Source: Myxococcales bacterium UBA1660 (GTDB lineage: Bacteria; Myxococcota_A; Polyangia; Polyangiales; Houyiibacteriaceae). From it: a DNA stretch of 7,211 nucleotides. Each line of letters starts with the position of its first letter. Position 1 is the first letter of the stretch. The position numbers and the translations under genes were made by a program. This document shows positions 1 through 6,019 of this stretch, piece by piece. The notes beneath the pieces were generated by a model that had not been told where the DNA came from, searched no databases, and saw only the letters and a program-made list of their open reading frames with translations. Location: positions 132,337-139,547 of the forward strand of contig DCLA01000111.1 of the NCBI GenBank assembly GCA_002320815.1, read 5' to 3'.

Positions 1-2254
1 CTCGGTTGCCGTGGACGAGCTCGAGGCGCACCCGCCGCTCCTCGAGCTCGTACACCGCGCGATAGCGCGCGTCGCCCAGGTCCACCTCCCGCGGGAAGGT
101 GTCTTCGACGACGTGGCGGATCTCGAAGGGCAGCTCTTCGGCGAGGAAGTCGTCGGCGCTCAGGAGCTTCAGGTCCGCGCCGCTCTCCACCCCGAGGTCG
201 ACCAGCCGCTCGCGAATCCACTCCTCGATCGGCGGCGGCGCGGTCAGGGGCGGCAGCCCCTGCTCCTTGCCCAGCCGGGTGTCGGCCAAGCGCGCGGCCA
301 GCGTCTGCAAGGCCAGGCGTCGCTCCGTCTCCAGCTTCGTCTTCCGGTGCAGCCGCCCCTGTAGGAAGAGCCCGGCGATGGCCTCGCGGGCGGCCTCGCC
401 CTCCGGCACCCCCTCCCGTTCGTCGAGCACCCGCCCGGCGAAGACTCGCTCCAGCGTGGCCACCACGCGGCCCCCCTTCACCCGAGCCTGCCCGACCCGG
501 TCCCGACCGAGCCCCGCGTCCCGCAGCTCACGCAGCGATACCGGCGAGGCGCACGTCGCCAGGAGTCGCCGGTCCCGTCCGCGGCCGAAGGCTCGCTCCT
601 CGAAGACCACGAGCGCCTCGGCCTCCCGCTCGCCGCGCGCCGGCTCCACGGCCAGCCACGCCGCGCTCTCCCGCGCCAGGTCGAGCTCGGTCCCGCCGTT
701 GGAGAAGGCCACGTGCCGCTTGCGGCGCCGGGCCACGTGAGCCATCCGCGGGTCGGCCCGGAGCGCGAGCTGCCGCAGCGCGGCGCCGTCCACGGAGCGC
801 TCTCCGGGGGCGTCGAGGCCCAAGGCATCCCGGAGCCGTCGGGCGATGCGGCGCGCTTCGGCCCGGGCCGGGTCGCCGCCCGTGCGCACCGCGCGCACGA
901 AGGCCACCGCGTCGCATCCGGTCGACCGCGGGTCGCTCTCCTCCCGGGACGGCACCCCGGCGAACATCGGACGCCCGGCGGCCAACGCGGCGACGAGGTC
1001 CACCGCGTCTTGCAGGAGCGCTTCGTCGTCGCTCGCGCGCGCCTCGAGCAGGAGGCGCCCCAGCGGTGCATCGAGCGGCAGCCCGTGGAGTCCCCGGCCG
1101 ACCGGGGTGATCGCCGTGCCCTCGAGGGCGCCGAGCGCGCGCAGCTCCTCGCGCGCGTCGTCGAGCGCGTGCTCCCGGGGCGCGTCGAGGAAGCGCAGCG
1201 CGTCCACGTCGTGCCCCGCCGCCGCCGCGCCCAGCACCAGCGGCACCAGCGACTCCCGATGCATCTCCGGCGGTGTCCGCTCGGCCAGCTCGGCGCCCTG
1301 CGCCCAGAGGCGCAGGGCCACGCCGGGCCCGGTGCGTCCGGCGCGACCGGCGCGCTGATCGGCGGCGTCCTGCGCGATGGGATGGAGCGCCAGATGCGCC
1401 CGACCGCGGTGATAGGCCGTGCGCCGCACCAGCCCGGTGTCGATGACCACACCGATGCCCGGCACCGTCAGCGAGGTCTCCGCGACGTTGGTGGCCAGGA
1501 CGACCTTGCGGCGTTTCGTCGACCGGAACACCCGGGCCTGCTTCTCCAGCGAGAGCCCCCCGTGCAGCGGCACGATCTCGAGAGACCGCCCCGTAAGCGC
1601 CCGCTCGACGGTCGCGATCTCGCCCTTGCCCGGAAGGAAGACCAGCACGTCTCCGGGATCGTTCGTGACGGCGTCCATGGCGGCGACCACGCGCTCCGCG
1701 AGCCCCTGCGCGGACGGCAGCGTCACCCCCTCGGCGCGGTGGCGGATGGCCACCGGATGGAGCCGCCCCGGCGCGGTCAAGTGCGTCGCGTCGAGGTAGG
1801 CGGCGACCTTCTCGGCGTCGAGGGTCGCGCTCATGGTGACGAGCTGCGGGTCGGCGCGCTCCCGGAGCAGCGCGAGGAGCAGGTCCACGTCGAGGCGCCG
1901 CTCGTGGAGCTCGTCCAGTACCACCACGTCGGCGGCGAAGACCCGCTCGAGCTGCCGGAGCGCGATGCCCGGCGTGACGAAGGTGAGCCGGGTGGCGTCC
2001 GAGACCCGCGCGTCGTCGCGCACCTGGTAGCCCACGCGCTGGCCCAGGGGCTCGCCCTCCAGCTCGGCGACCCGCGCGGCCAGCGCGCGGCAGGCCACCC
2101 GGCGCGGCTCGACGACGATCACCGAGTCTCCCCGCTCGAGGCACCAGCGCGGCACCTCGGTGGACTTGCCGGACCCGGTGGGCGCGGTGATCACCAGCGG
2201 CCCCCTCGCGGCGAAGAAGGGCTCCCGGATGGCGGCGATGGGCAGGTCGCTCAC
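1..2254 (-). CDS. hrpB: ATP-dependent RNA helicase HrpB-like (DEAH/RHA family), 3' end cut off by the window
   Basis: A superfamily 2 helicase that would use ATP to unwind or remodel RNA in the cytoplasm; the exact substrate of HrpB proteins is poorly known. 751 codons are visible. Seen in order: motif I APTGSGKST at residues 24-32, EPRRVACR (motif Ia) at 49-56, a DELH motif II at 114-117, SAT (motif III) at 142-144, TNVAETSL (motif V) from about 255, and QRAGRAGRTGPG (motif VI) from 300. A helical/winged-helix region and the HrpB-type C-terminal region follow to about residue 751. HrpB proteins are usually somewhat over 800 residues, so the missing tail is probably short. The start is a GTG (2252-2254) with GGAGG four bases upstream, and the protein then reaches motif I after about 23 residues, as in HrpB. 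Motif II reads DELH; as I recall HrpB has DEFH and HrpA DEAH. The gene diverges from the oligopeptidase. The family is secure; HrpB rather than another DEAH member rests on the overall layout and the C-terminal region. Confidence 0.88.
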   Translation of the reverse strand, partial: MSDLPIAAIREPFFAARGPLVITAPTGSGKSTEVPRWCLERGDSVIVVEPRRVACRALAARVAELEGEPLGQRVGYQVRDDARVSDATRLTFVTPGIALRQLERVFAADVVVLDELHERRLDVDLLLALLRERADPQLVTMSATLDAEKVAAYLDATHLTAPGRLHPVAIRHRAEGVTLPSAQGLAERVVAAMDAVTNDPGDVLVFLPGKGEIATVERALTGRSLEIVPLHGGLSLEKQARVFRSTKRRKVVLATNVAETSLTVPGIGVVIDTGLVRRTAYHRGRAHLALHPIAQDAADQRAGRAGRTGPGVALRLWAQGAELAERTPPEMHRESLVPLVLGAAAAGHDVDALRFLDAPREHALDDAREELRALGALEGTAITPVGRGLHGLPLDAPLGRLLLEARASDDEALLQDAVDLVAALAAGRPMFAGVPSREESDPRSTGCDAVAFVRAVRTGGDPARAEARRIARRLRDALGLDAPGERSVDGAALRQLALRADPRMAHVARRRKRHVAFSNGGTELDLARESAAWLAVEPARGEREAEALVVFEERAFGRGRDRRLLATCASPVSLRELRDAGLGRDRVGQARVKGGRVVATLERVFAGRVLDEREGVPEGEAAREAIAGLFLQGRLHRKTKLETERRLALQTLAARLADTRLGKEQGLPPLTAPPPIEEWIRERLVDLGVESGADLKLLSADDFLAEELPFEIRHVVEDTFPREVDLGDARYRAVYELEERRVRLELVHGNR

Positions 2255-2456
2255 CGATCCTCCATAGCAGACAGGGGGGGTCCGCGGCGGCGATCGCTCG
2301 AGACGCGCCAAGAGCGCTCGACGGGGCGCGCATCCCGCCACGACCGCCCCCATCGGTCCGAAAGCCCCGATGAATCGTGAGTTGGCTCAAGAAAGTCCCC
2401 CCGAGGTCCGACCGCTCCGGTCACCATGCGCGTCCATGACCGACTCCCAGGTGACG
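2255..2456. promoter_or_regulatory. Divergent intergenic region between the helicase and peptidase genes
   Basis: About 200 bases that must hold the promoters of both flanking genes, read in opposite directions. I see no good sigma-70 -35/-10 pair on either strand. Visible structure: a 6-base inverted repeat CATCGG/CCGATG at 2351-2356 and 2367-2372 with a 10-base spacer, the heptamer GGTCCGA at 2355-2361 and again at 2405-2411 (50 bases apart), and CGCTCGA at 2295-2301 and 2315-2321 (20 bases apart). Repeats this short can occur by chance in GC-rich DNA, so the regulatory role is inferred from position only. Confidence 0.35.
2259..2263 (-). promoter_or_regulatory. Ribosome binding site of the HrpB-like helicase
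   Basis: On the minus strand GGAGG lies four bases before the GTG at 2252-2254. It is the best Shine-Dalgarno match near the gene start. It decides for the GTG start, because the frame has no ATG placed to give a full N-terminal RecA domain with motif I. Confidence 0.7.
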
Positions 2457-4487
2457 ATGACCAACCCGCTTCTCGATCTCCGCGCCGACGCCGGCACCTT
2501 CGACATCCCCTTCGACGCCATCCGCGCCGAGCACGTGGAACCCGCGGTGGACGCGCTCATCGCCGAGGCGGAGGAGACGGTGAAGGCCATCGCCGACGCG
2601 CCCCGCACCTACGACGCCACCCTCGGCGCGCTCGAGGCGGCGACCGAGAAGCTGGAGATCGCGCTGACCGTGGTCGGTCACCTGGAGGCGGTGTCGACCA
2701 CCCCGGCGCTGCGCGAGGCCTACAATCAGATCCAGCCCAAGGCGAGCGCGTTCTTCTCCTCGCTGCCCCTCGACGCCGGGCTCTACCGCGCCCTGAGCGA
2801 GTTCGCCGAGACCGAGGCGGCCCAGAGCCTCGAGCCCGTCCAGTCGCGCTTCCTGAAGAAGACCCTGGACGACTTCCGGCGCCACGGCGCCGAGCTCGAC
2901 GAGGCCGGCAAGGAGCGCCTCCGAGGTATCGACGTGGAGCTCTCCAAGAAGACCACGCGCTTCTCCCAGAACGTCCTCGACGAGACCAACGTCTTCGAGC
3001 TCCTGGTCACCGACGAAGCGAAGCTCGCCGGCCTGCCGCCCTCGGCGCGCGCCGCGGCCCGGCAGTCGGCGGAGCAGAAGGGCCAGGAGGGCTGGCGCTT
3101 CACCCTCCACGCGCCGAGCTACATCGCGGTGATGACCTACCTGGACGATGCGTCCATCCGCGAGCAGATCTGGAACGCCTACAACACCCGGGCGACGGCC
3201 GGTGAGCGCGACAACCGGAAGCTCATCTGCGACATCCTCGCGCTGCGGCAGGAGAAGGCGAAGCTGCTCGGCTACGGGGACTTCGCGGACTTCGTCCTCG
3301 AGGACCGCATGGCCAAGAGCGGCGCCAAGGCCACCGAGTTCGTCGACGACCTGCGCGGCCGCACCGAGGCCGCCTTCGAGCGCGAGAAGGACGATCTCTA
3401 CGCCTACCGGGTGGAGCTCGAGGGCGAGGGCGCGCCCCAGCTCGAGCCCTGGAGCGTGGGCTACTACGCCGAGAAGCTCCGCAAGGCGCGCTACGACTTC
3501 GACGACGAGGCCCTGCGGCCCTACTTCCGCGTGGACTCGGTCCTCGACGGCCTCTTCGGCATCGCGGAGAAGCTCTACGGGGTGCGCATCGAAGAGCGGC
3601 AGGCGCCGGCGTGGAACGACGCCGTCCGCTGCTACGGCGTGTGGGACGGCGAGCGGCTCGCCGCGGCCTTCTACGTCGACCTCTACCCCCGCGAGGACAA
3701 GCGCGGCGGCGCCTGGATGAACGCCCTCTCCTACGGGCCGGACATCGAGACCCCGCATCTGGGCCTCTTCTGCGCCAACGTCACCGAGCCCATCGGCGAC
3801 ACCCCGGCGCTCCTGACGCACCGCGAGGTCGAGACCCTCTTCCACGAGTTCGGCCACCTGCTCCACCACGCCCTCAGCGAGGTCCCGCTCCGCTCCCTGG
3901 GTGGCACCAACGTGGCCTGGGACTTCGTCGAGCTGCCCAGCCAGATCATGGAGAACTTCTGCTGGGAGCGCGTGAGCCTCGATCTCTTCGCGCGCCACTA
4001 CGAGACCGGCGAGACCATCCCGGAGGCGCTCTTCGAGAAGATGCGCGCCGCGCGGACCTTCCGCGCCGCCACCGCCCAGATGCGGCAGCTGGGCTTCGGT
4101 ACCGTGGACCTGAAGCTCCACCGGGAGTTCGACCCCGCCGACGGCCCGAAGGCGGCGATGGACCTCGCCCGCGACGTCCTCGAAGAGCACGCGCCGGCGC
4201 CCTACCCCGACGACTACGCGATGATCTGCGGGTTCACCCACCTCTTCGCGAGCCCCGTCGGCTACGCCGCGGCCTACTACAGCTACAAGTGGGCCGAGGT
4301 CCTCGACGCCGACGCCTTCACCCGCTTCCTGGAGGCCGACGTGCTCAGCCTCGAGGTGGGCCAGCACTTCCGCAAGGCCATCCTGGCCATGGGCGACTCC
4401 CGGGATCCGGCGGAGCTCTTCCGCGAGTTCATGGGCCGCGACCCCAGCCTGGACGCCCTGCTGATCCGCTCCGGCCTCGCCGCCTGA
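2457..4487 (+). CDS. prlC: Oligopeptidase A-like zinc metallopeptidase (family M3)
   Basis: A cytoplasmic zinc endopeptidase that degrades short peptides, including, in E. coli, cleaved signal peptides. The 676 residues match E. coli OpdA closely (about 680). The zinc site HEFGH is at residues 463-467 (H463, H467, catalytic E464), and the third ligand is E492 in ELPSQ, 25 residues on, the usual M3 spacing. Other family blocks seen are KRGGAWM before the zinc site and the tyrosine-rich substrate loop GYAAAYYSY at 602-610. No signal peptide is seen. The ATG at 2457 is chosen because it begins MTNPLL, the start I recall for E. coli OpdA, and AGGTGA precedes it by two bases. An in-frame ATG at 2436 would add seven residues and is possible; one at 2370 would add 29 proline/arginine-rich residues and has no ribosome site. 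The loop before the tyrosines is two residues longer than in E. coli OpdA (see findings). Gene product is intact; the function is well supported. Confidence 0.95.
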   Translation: MTNPLLDLRADAGTFDIPFDAIRAEHVEPAVDALIAEAEETVKAIADAPRTYDATLGALEAATEKLEIALTVVGHLEAVSTTPALREAYNQIQPKASAFFSSLPLDAGLYRALSEFAETEAAQSLEPVQSRFLKKTLDDFRRHGAELDEAGKERLRGIDVELSKKTTRFSQNVLDETNVFELLVTDEAKLAGLPPSARAAARQSAEQKGQEGWRFTLHAPSYIAVMTYLDDASIREQIWNAYNTRATAGERDNRKLICDILALRQEKAKLLGYGDFADFVLEDRMAKSGAKATEFVDDLRGRTEAAFEREKDDLYAYRVELEGEGAPQLEPWSVGYYAEKLRKARYDFDDEALRPYFRVDSVLDGLFGIAEKLYGVRIEERQAPAWNDAVRCYGVWDGERLAAAFYVDLYPREDKRGGAWMNALSYGPDIETPHLGLFCANVTEPIGDTPALLTHREVETLFHEFGHLLHHALSEVPLRSLGGTNVAWDFVELPSQIMENFCWERVSLDLFARHYETGETIPEALFEKMRAARTFRAATAQMRQLGFGTVDLKLHREFDPADGPKAAMDLARDVLEEHAPAPYPDDYAMICGFTHLFASPVGYAAAYYSYKWAEVLDADAFTRFLEADVLSLEVGQHFRKAILAMGDSRDPAELFREFMGRDPSLDALLIRSGLAA

Positions 4488-4529
4488 GCGCCGGGCGTCT
4501 CCCGCACGGCAGAGGGCCTCAGAACGACG

Positions 4530-4562
4530 TCGAGCCGCCCTCCGGAAACGGGGGCGGCTCGA
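4530..4562. terminator. Hairpin terminator candidate after the peptidase gene
   Basis: A perfect 11-base-pair stem: TCGAGCCGCCC (4530-4540) pairs with GGGCGGCTCGA (4552-4562), with an 11-base loop. It begins 43 bases after the peptidase stop, between two convergent genes, so it could stop transcription from both sides. Neither strand has a clear T-run after the stem, so it is not a textbook intrinsic terminator; it may act with Rho or simply protect the 3' end. Confidence 0.6.
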
Positions 4563-4585
4563 TCGTGGTCGACTTGGGTCGGGAT

Positions 4586-4627
4586 CGCCCTGTTTTCACG
4601 GGGCGAAAACGGGGTGTACCTGTCCCC
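4586..4627. repeat. Palindromic intergenic element with two overlapping inverted repeats
   Basis: CGCCCTGTTTTC (4586-4597) pairs with GAAAACGGGGTG (4605-4616) over 12 positions, two of them G-T, with a 7-base loop. The right arm overlaps a second small inverted repeat, GGGG (4611-4614) with CCCC (4624-4627). The hexamer ACGGGG also occurs twice, at 4598 and 4609. The A/T-rich core inside GC-rich surroundings and the stacked palindromes look like a REP-type intergenic repeat, or a second terminator serving the yceI gene. Only one copy is visible, so dispersal in the genome cannot be judged. Confidence 0.45.
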
Positions 4628-4641
4628 CGCTCATCCCGGGC

Positions 4642-5214
4642 TCAGGTGGAGGCCTGGAAGTCGATGCGGACGGTGATCTCGTTGGAGACCTTGGCTTCGA
4701 CGATGGCGGGGATGTCGATGCCGTGATCCTCGAGCTTCACGGTGAACTGGGAGCGGCCCTGGAGGCGGGTGCCGCCGTCCCACTTCACGCGAGTGCGGGC
4801 GGTGACCGGGCGGGACACGCCGTGGATCGTGAAGTTGCCGCGCAGGGTCACGTTGGTGTCCTGGTTGGGCGTGAGGCTGCTGGCCCCGGAGACGCCGGTG
4901 ATCTCGAAGGTAGCGTTGGGGTGGCTGCCGGCGTCGAGCCAGTCGGGGCCGTGGAGGTGCTCGTCCCGGAGCTCGATGCCGGTGCGCAGCGACGCGACCG
5001 GCACGGTGATGGTCCCGCGGGCCCCGGCGAGGTTCGTCGGGTCCACCCGGAAGGTCCCGCTGGCCTGGGTGGTGCGACCGTTGATGGTCTCCAGCGGCGC
5101 CTCGGACTTGAACGAGACCCGGGCCCGGCGGACCTGCATCTCGAGGGTGTCCGCCGAGGCCACGGCGGCGGTGGCGAGGACGAGGGCGGGGATCAGTAGG
5201 CGTCGGCTGCGCAT
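4642..5214 (-). CDS. YceI-family secreted protein
   Basis: 190 residues with a Sec signal peptide: a short basic start (MRSRR), a hydrophobic stretch at about 6-18, and a likely cleavage after ASA at 19-21. The mature part is a single YceI domain, a lipocalin-like beta-barrel that binds an isoprenoid-type lipid in characterised members. Family landmarks visible are the early VSF strand, the GTI-V-VASLRTG segment, RDEHLHGPDWLD near residues 83-94, the HPNATFEITG strand and the TIHGVSRPVT strand. It should act in the periplasm or be exported; its ligand is unknown. Length is normal for the family. The ATG at 5212-5214 is supported by AGGAG at 5224-5228, nine bases upstream. It lies downstream of the peroxidase gene on the same strand after a 178-base gap, so co-transcription is possible but not shown. 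No symbol is given because YceI paralogues are common and cannot be told apart here. Confidence 0.9.
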   Translation of the reverse strand: MRSRRLLIPALVLATAAVASADTLEMQVRRARVSFKSEAPLETINGRTTQASGTFRVDPTNLAGARGTITVPVASLRTGIELRDEHLHGPDWLDAGSHPNATFEITGVSGASSLTPNQDTNVTLRGNFTIHGVSRPVTARTRVKWDGGTRLQGRSQFTVKLEDHGIDIPAIVEAKVSNEITVRIDFQAST

Positions 5215-5223
5215 TCGGGGGCT

Positions 5224-5228
5224 CTCCT
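5224..5228 (-). promoter_or_regulatory. Ribosome binding site of the YceI-family gene
   Basis: AGGAG on the minus strand, nine bases before the ATG at 5212-5214. It supports this start, which also places a complete signal peptide at the N-terminus. Confidence 0.7.
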
Positions 5229-5302
5229 GCTTCCTTGAAGGTCGGCGGGGACGCAGACGACGCAGCCCCCAGAAGATTCACGGGAGCATACCTACATGTG
5301 CG

Positions 5303-5343
5303 CCGTACGTCCGTTACGGAGTGTTCGCATCCGCGATTCCGTA
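5303..5343. promoter_or_regulatory. Cluster of CCGTA/TACGG boxes upstream of the YceI-family gene
   Basis: Within the 178-base gap between the peroxidase and YceI genes there is an odd-centred perfect palindrome TCCGT-T-ACGGA at 5310-5320. Overlapping it are CCGTA (5303-5307) paired with TACGG (5315-5319), and a further CCGTA at 5339-5343. The cluster sits about 90-130 bases upstream of the YceI start. A weak -10-like TATGCT (minus strand, 5285-5290) lies between it and the gene, without a convincing -35. An operator for a dimeric regulator is an inference; no regulator can be named. Confidence 0.3.
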
Positions 5344-5392
5344 CTTGCCGACCGTGAGAGCCCCGAGCGCCCCGAAGCGGCTCAGCCCGGGC

Positions 5393-5872
5393 TCAAAGGA
5401 GCTTCTCGATGTCCCCGGCGATGGCTTCGGGCTTGGTGGTCGGCGCGTAGCGCTTCACCACCTTGCCCTGCTTGTCGACGAGGAACTTGGTGAAGTTCCA
5501 CTTGATCTTCTCGGTGCCGAGGAAGCCCGGCTTCTCGCCCTTGAGGAACGAGTAGACCGGGTGGGTGCCGTCGCCGTTGACCTCGATCTTCTCGTGCATG
5601 GGGAAGCTGACCCCGTAGTTCTTCTGGCAGAAGCCGGAGATCTCCTCCGCGCTGCCGGGCTCCTGGGCCCCGAACTGGTTGCAGGGGAAACCGAGGACCA
5701 CCAGGCCCTGGTCGGCGTACTTGGCGTGGAGCTTCTCCAGCCCCTCGTACTGCGGGGTGAAGCCACACTTGCTGGCGGTGTTCACGATGAGGGCGACCTT
5801 GCCCTCCAGGTCGTGAAGATCCTTCTTCTGGCCATCCAGCGTGGTGACCTCGATGTCGTAGAGCTCGCTCAT
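5393..5872 (-). CDS. Glutathione peroxidase-family thiol peroxidase, probably thioredoxin-dependent
   Basis: Reduces hydrogen peroxide and organic hydroperoxides in the cytoplasm. 159 residues, the normal length for bacterial members. The catalytic tetrad is complete: peroxidatic Cys36 in NTASKCGF, Gln70 in FGAQEP, and Trp125-Asn126 in KWNF. Cys64 is in the conserved FPCNQFG block. Cys82 in GFCQKNYG lies 46 residues after Cys36, the position of the resolving cysteine in non-selenium enzymes that are recycled by thioredoxin rather than glutathione; this preference is inferred from the family. There is no selenocysteine (Cys at 36) and no signal peptide. The ATG at 5870-5872 is chosen because the family begins a few residues before the Y-D-I strand; a longer reading from 5956 would add 28 Gly/Arg/Pro-rich residues covering part of a hairpin. 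The ribosome site is weak (GGGCG). It is related to E. coli BtuE, but the symbol is withheld. Confidence 0.95.
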   Translation of the reverse strand: MSELYDIEVTTLDGQKKDLHDLEGKVALIVNTASKCGFTPQYEGLEKLHAKYADQGLVVLGFPCNQFGAQEPGSAEEISGFCQKNYGVSFPMHEKIEVNGDGTHPVYSFLKGEKPGFLGTEKIKWNFTKFLVDKQGKVVKRYAPTTKPEAIAGDIEKLL

Positions 5873-5938
5873 GGACGCCCGTTCTGGACCCACCGGGCCA
5901 GCCCGGCAAGCCCTCGCGGGGCCACCGGTCCCACGCGA

Positions 5939-5974
5939 AACGCCAGCCGTTCGCATCTGCGGACGGCTGGCGTT
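5939..5974 (-). terminator. Strong hairpin downstream of the sulfatase-like gene
   Basis: A 16-base-pair stem with one G-T pair: positions 5939-5954 pair with 5959-5974 around a four-base loop (ATCT on the plus strand). The core is GCCAGCCGT/ACGGCTGGC. It starts 45 bases after the stop of the sulfatase-like gene and ends 66 bases before the peroxidase start. On the minus strand the descending arm runs into GTTTCGC, a run of only three T, so termination is likely but the U-tract is poor. It would separate the two genes into different transcripts. Confidence 0.65.
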
Positions 5975-6019
5975 CGGGGTTCGCCGCGAGCGCCGCGGGG
6001 GCGCCCTCGCCGACGCGGC

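Noticed and set aside
528..2390. Long open frames overlapping the helicase gene: one of 620 codons on the same strand (528-2390) and one of 555 codons on the opposite strand (713-2380)
   Set aside because: Both give Arg/Gly/Ala/Pro-rich translations with no domain pattern. The frame starting at 2254 holds all helicase motifs; the others are long only because stop codons are rare at this GC content.
2370..2456. Upstream ATG codons at 2370 and 2436 as the peptidase start
   Set aside because: The 2370 extension is non-conserved in character and has no ribosome site. The 2436 start remains possible but has no clear Shine-Dalgarno, and the protein from 2457 begins like E. coli OpdA.
2421..4367. 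648-codon open frame opposite the peptidase gene
   Set aside because: It is an antisense shadow of the well-supported peptidase, with low-complexity Leu/Gly/Val/Glu-rich translation and no recognisable family.
4631..5281. 216-codon frame overlapping the YceI-family gene on the same strand
   Set aside because: Its translation is Arg/Pro/His-rich without any family pattern. The frame at 4642-5214 has a signal peptide, ribosome site and complete YceI domain.
5873..5956. N-terminal extension of the peroxidase back to 5956
   Set aside because: The extra 28 residues are Gly/Arg/Pro-rich, are not a signal peptide, and would make part of a strong hairpin coding. The family starts at the ATG at 5870-5872.
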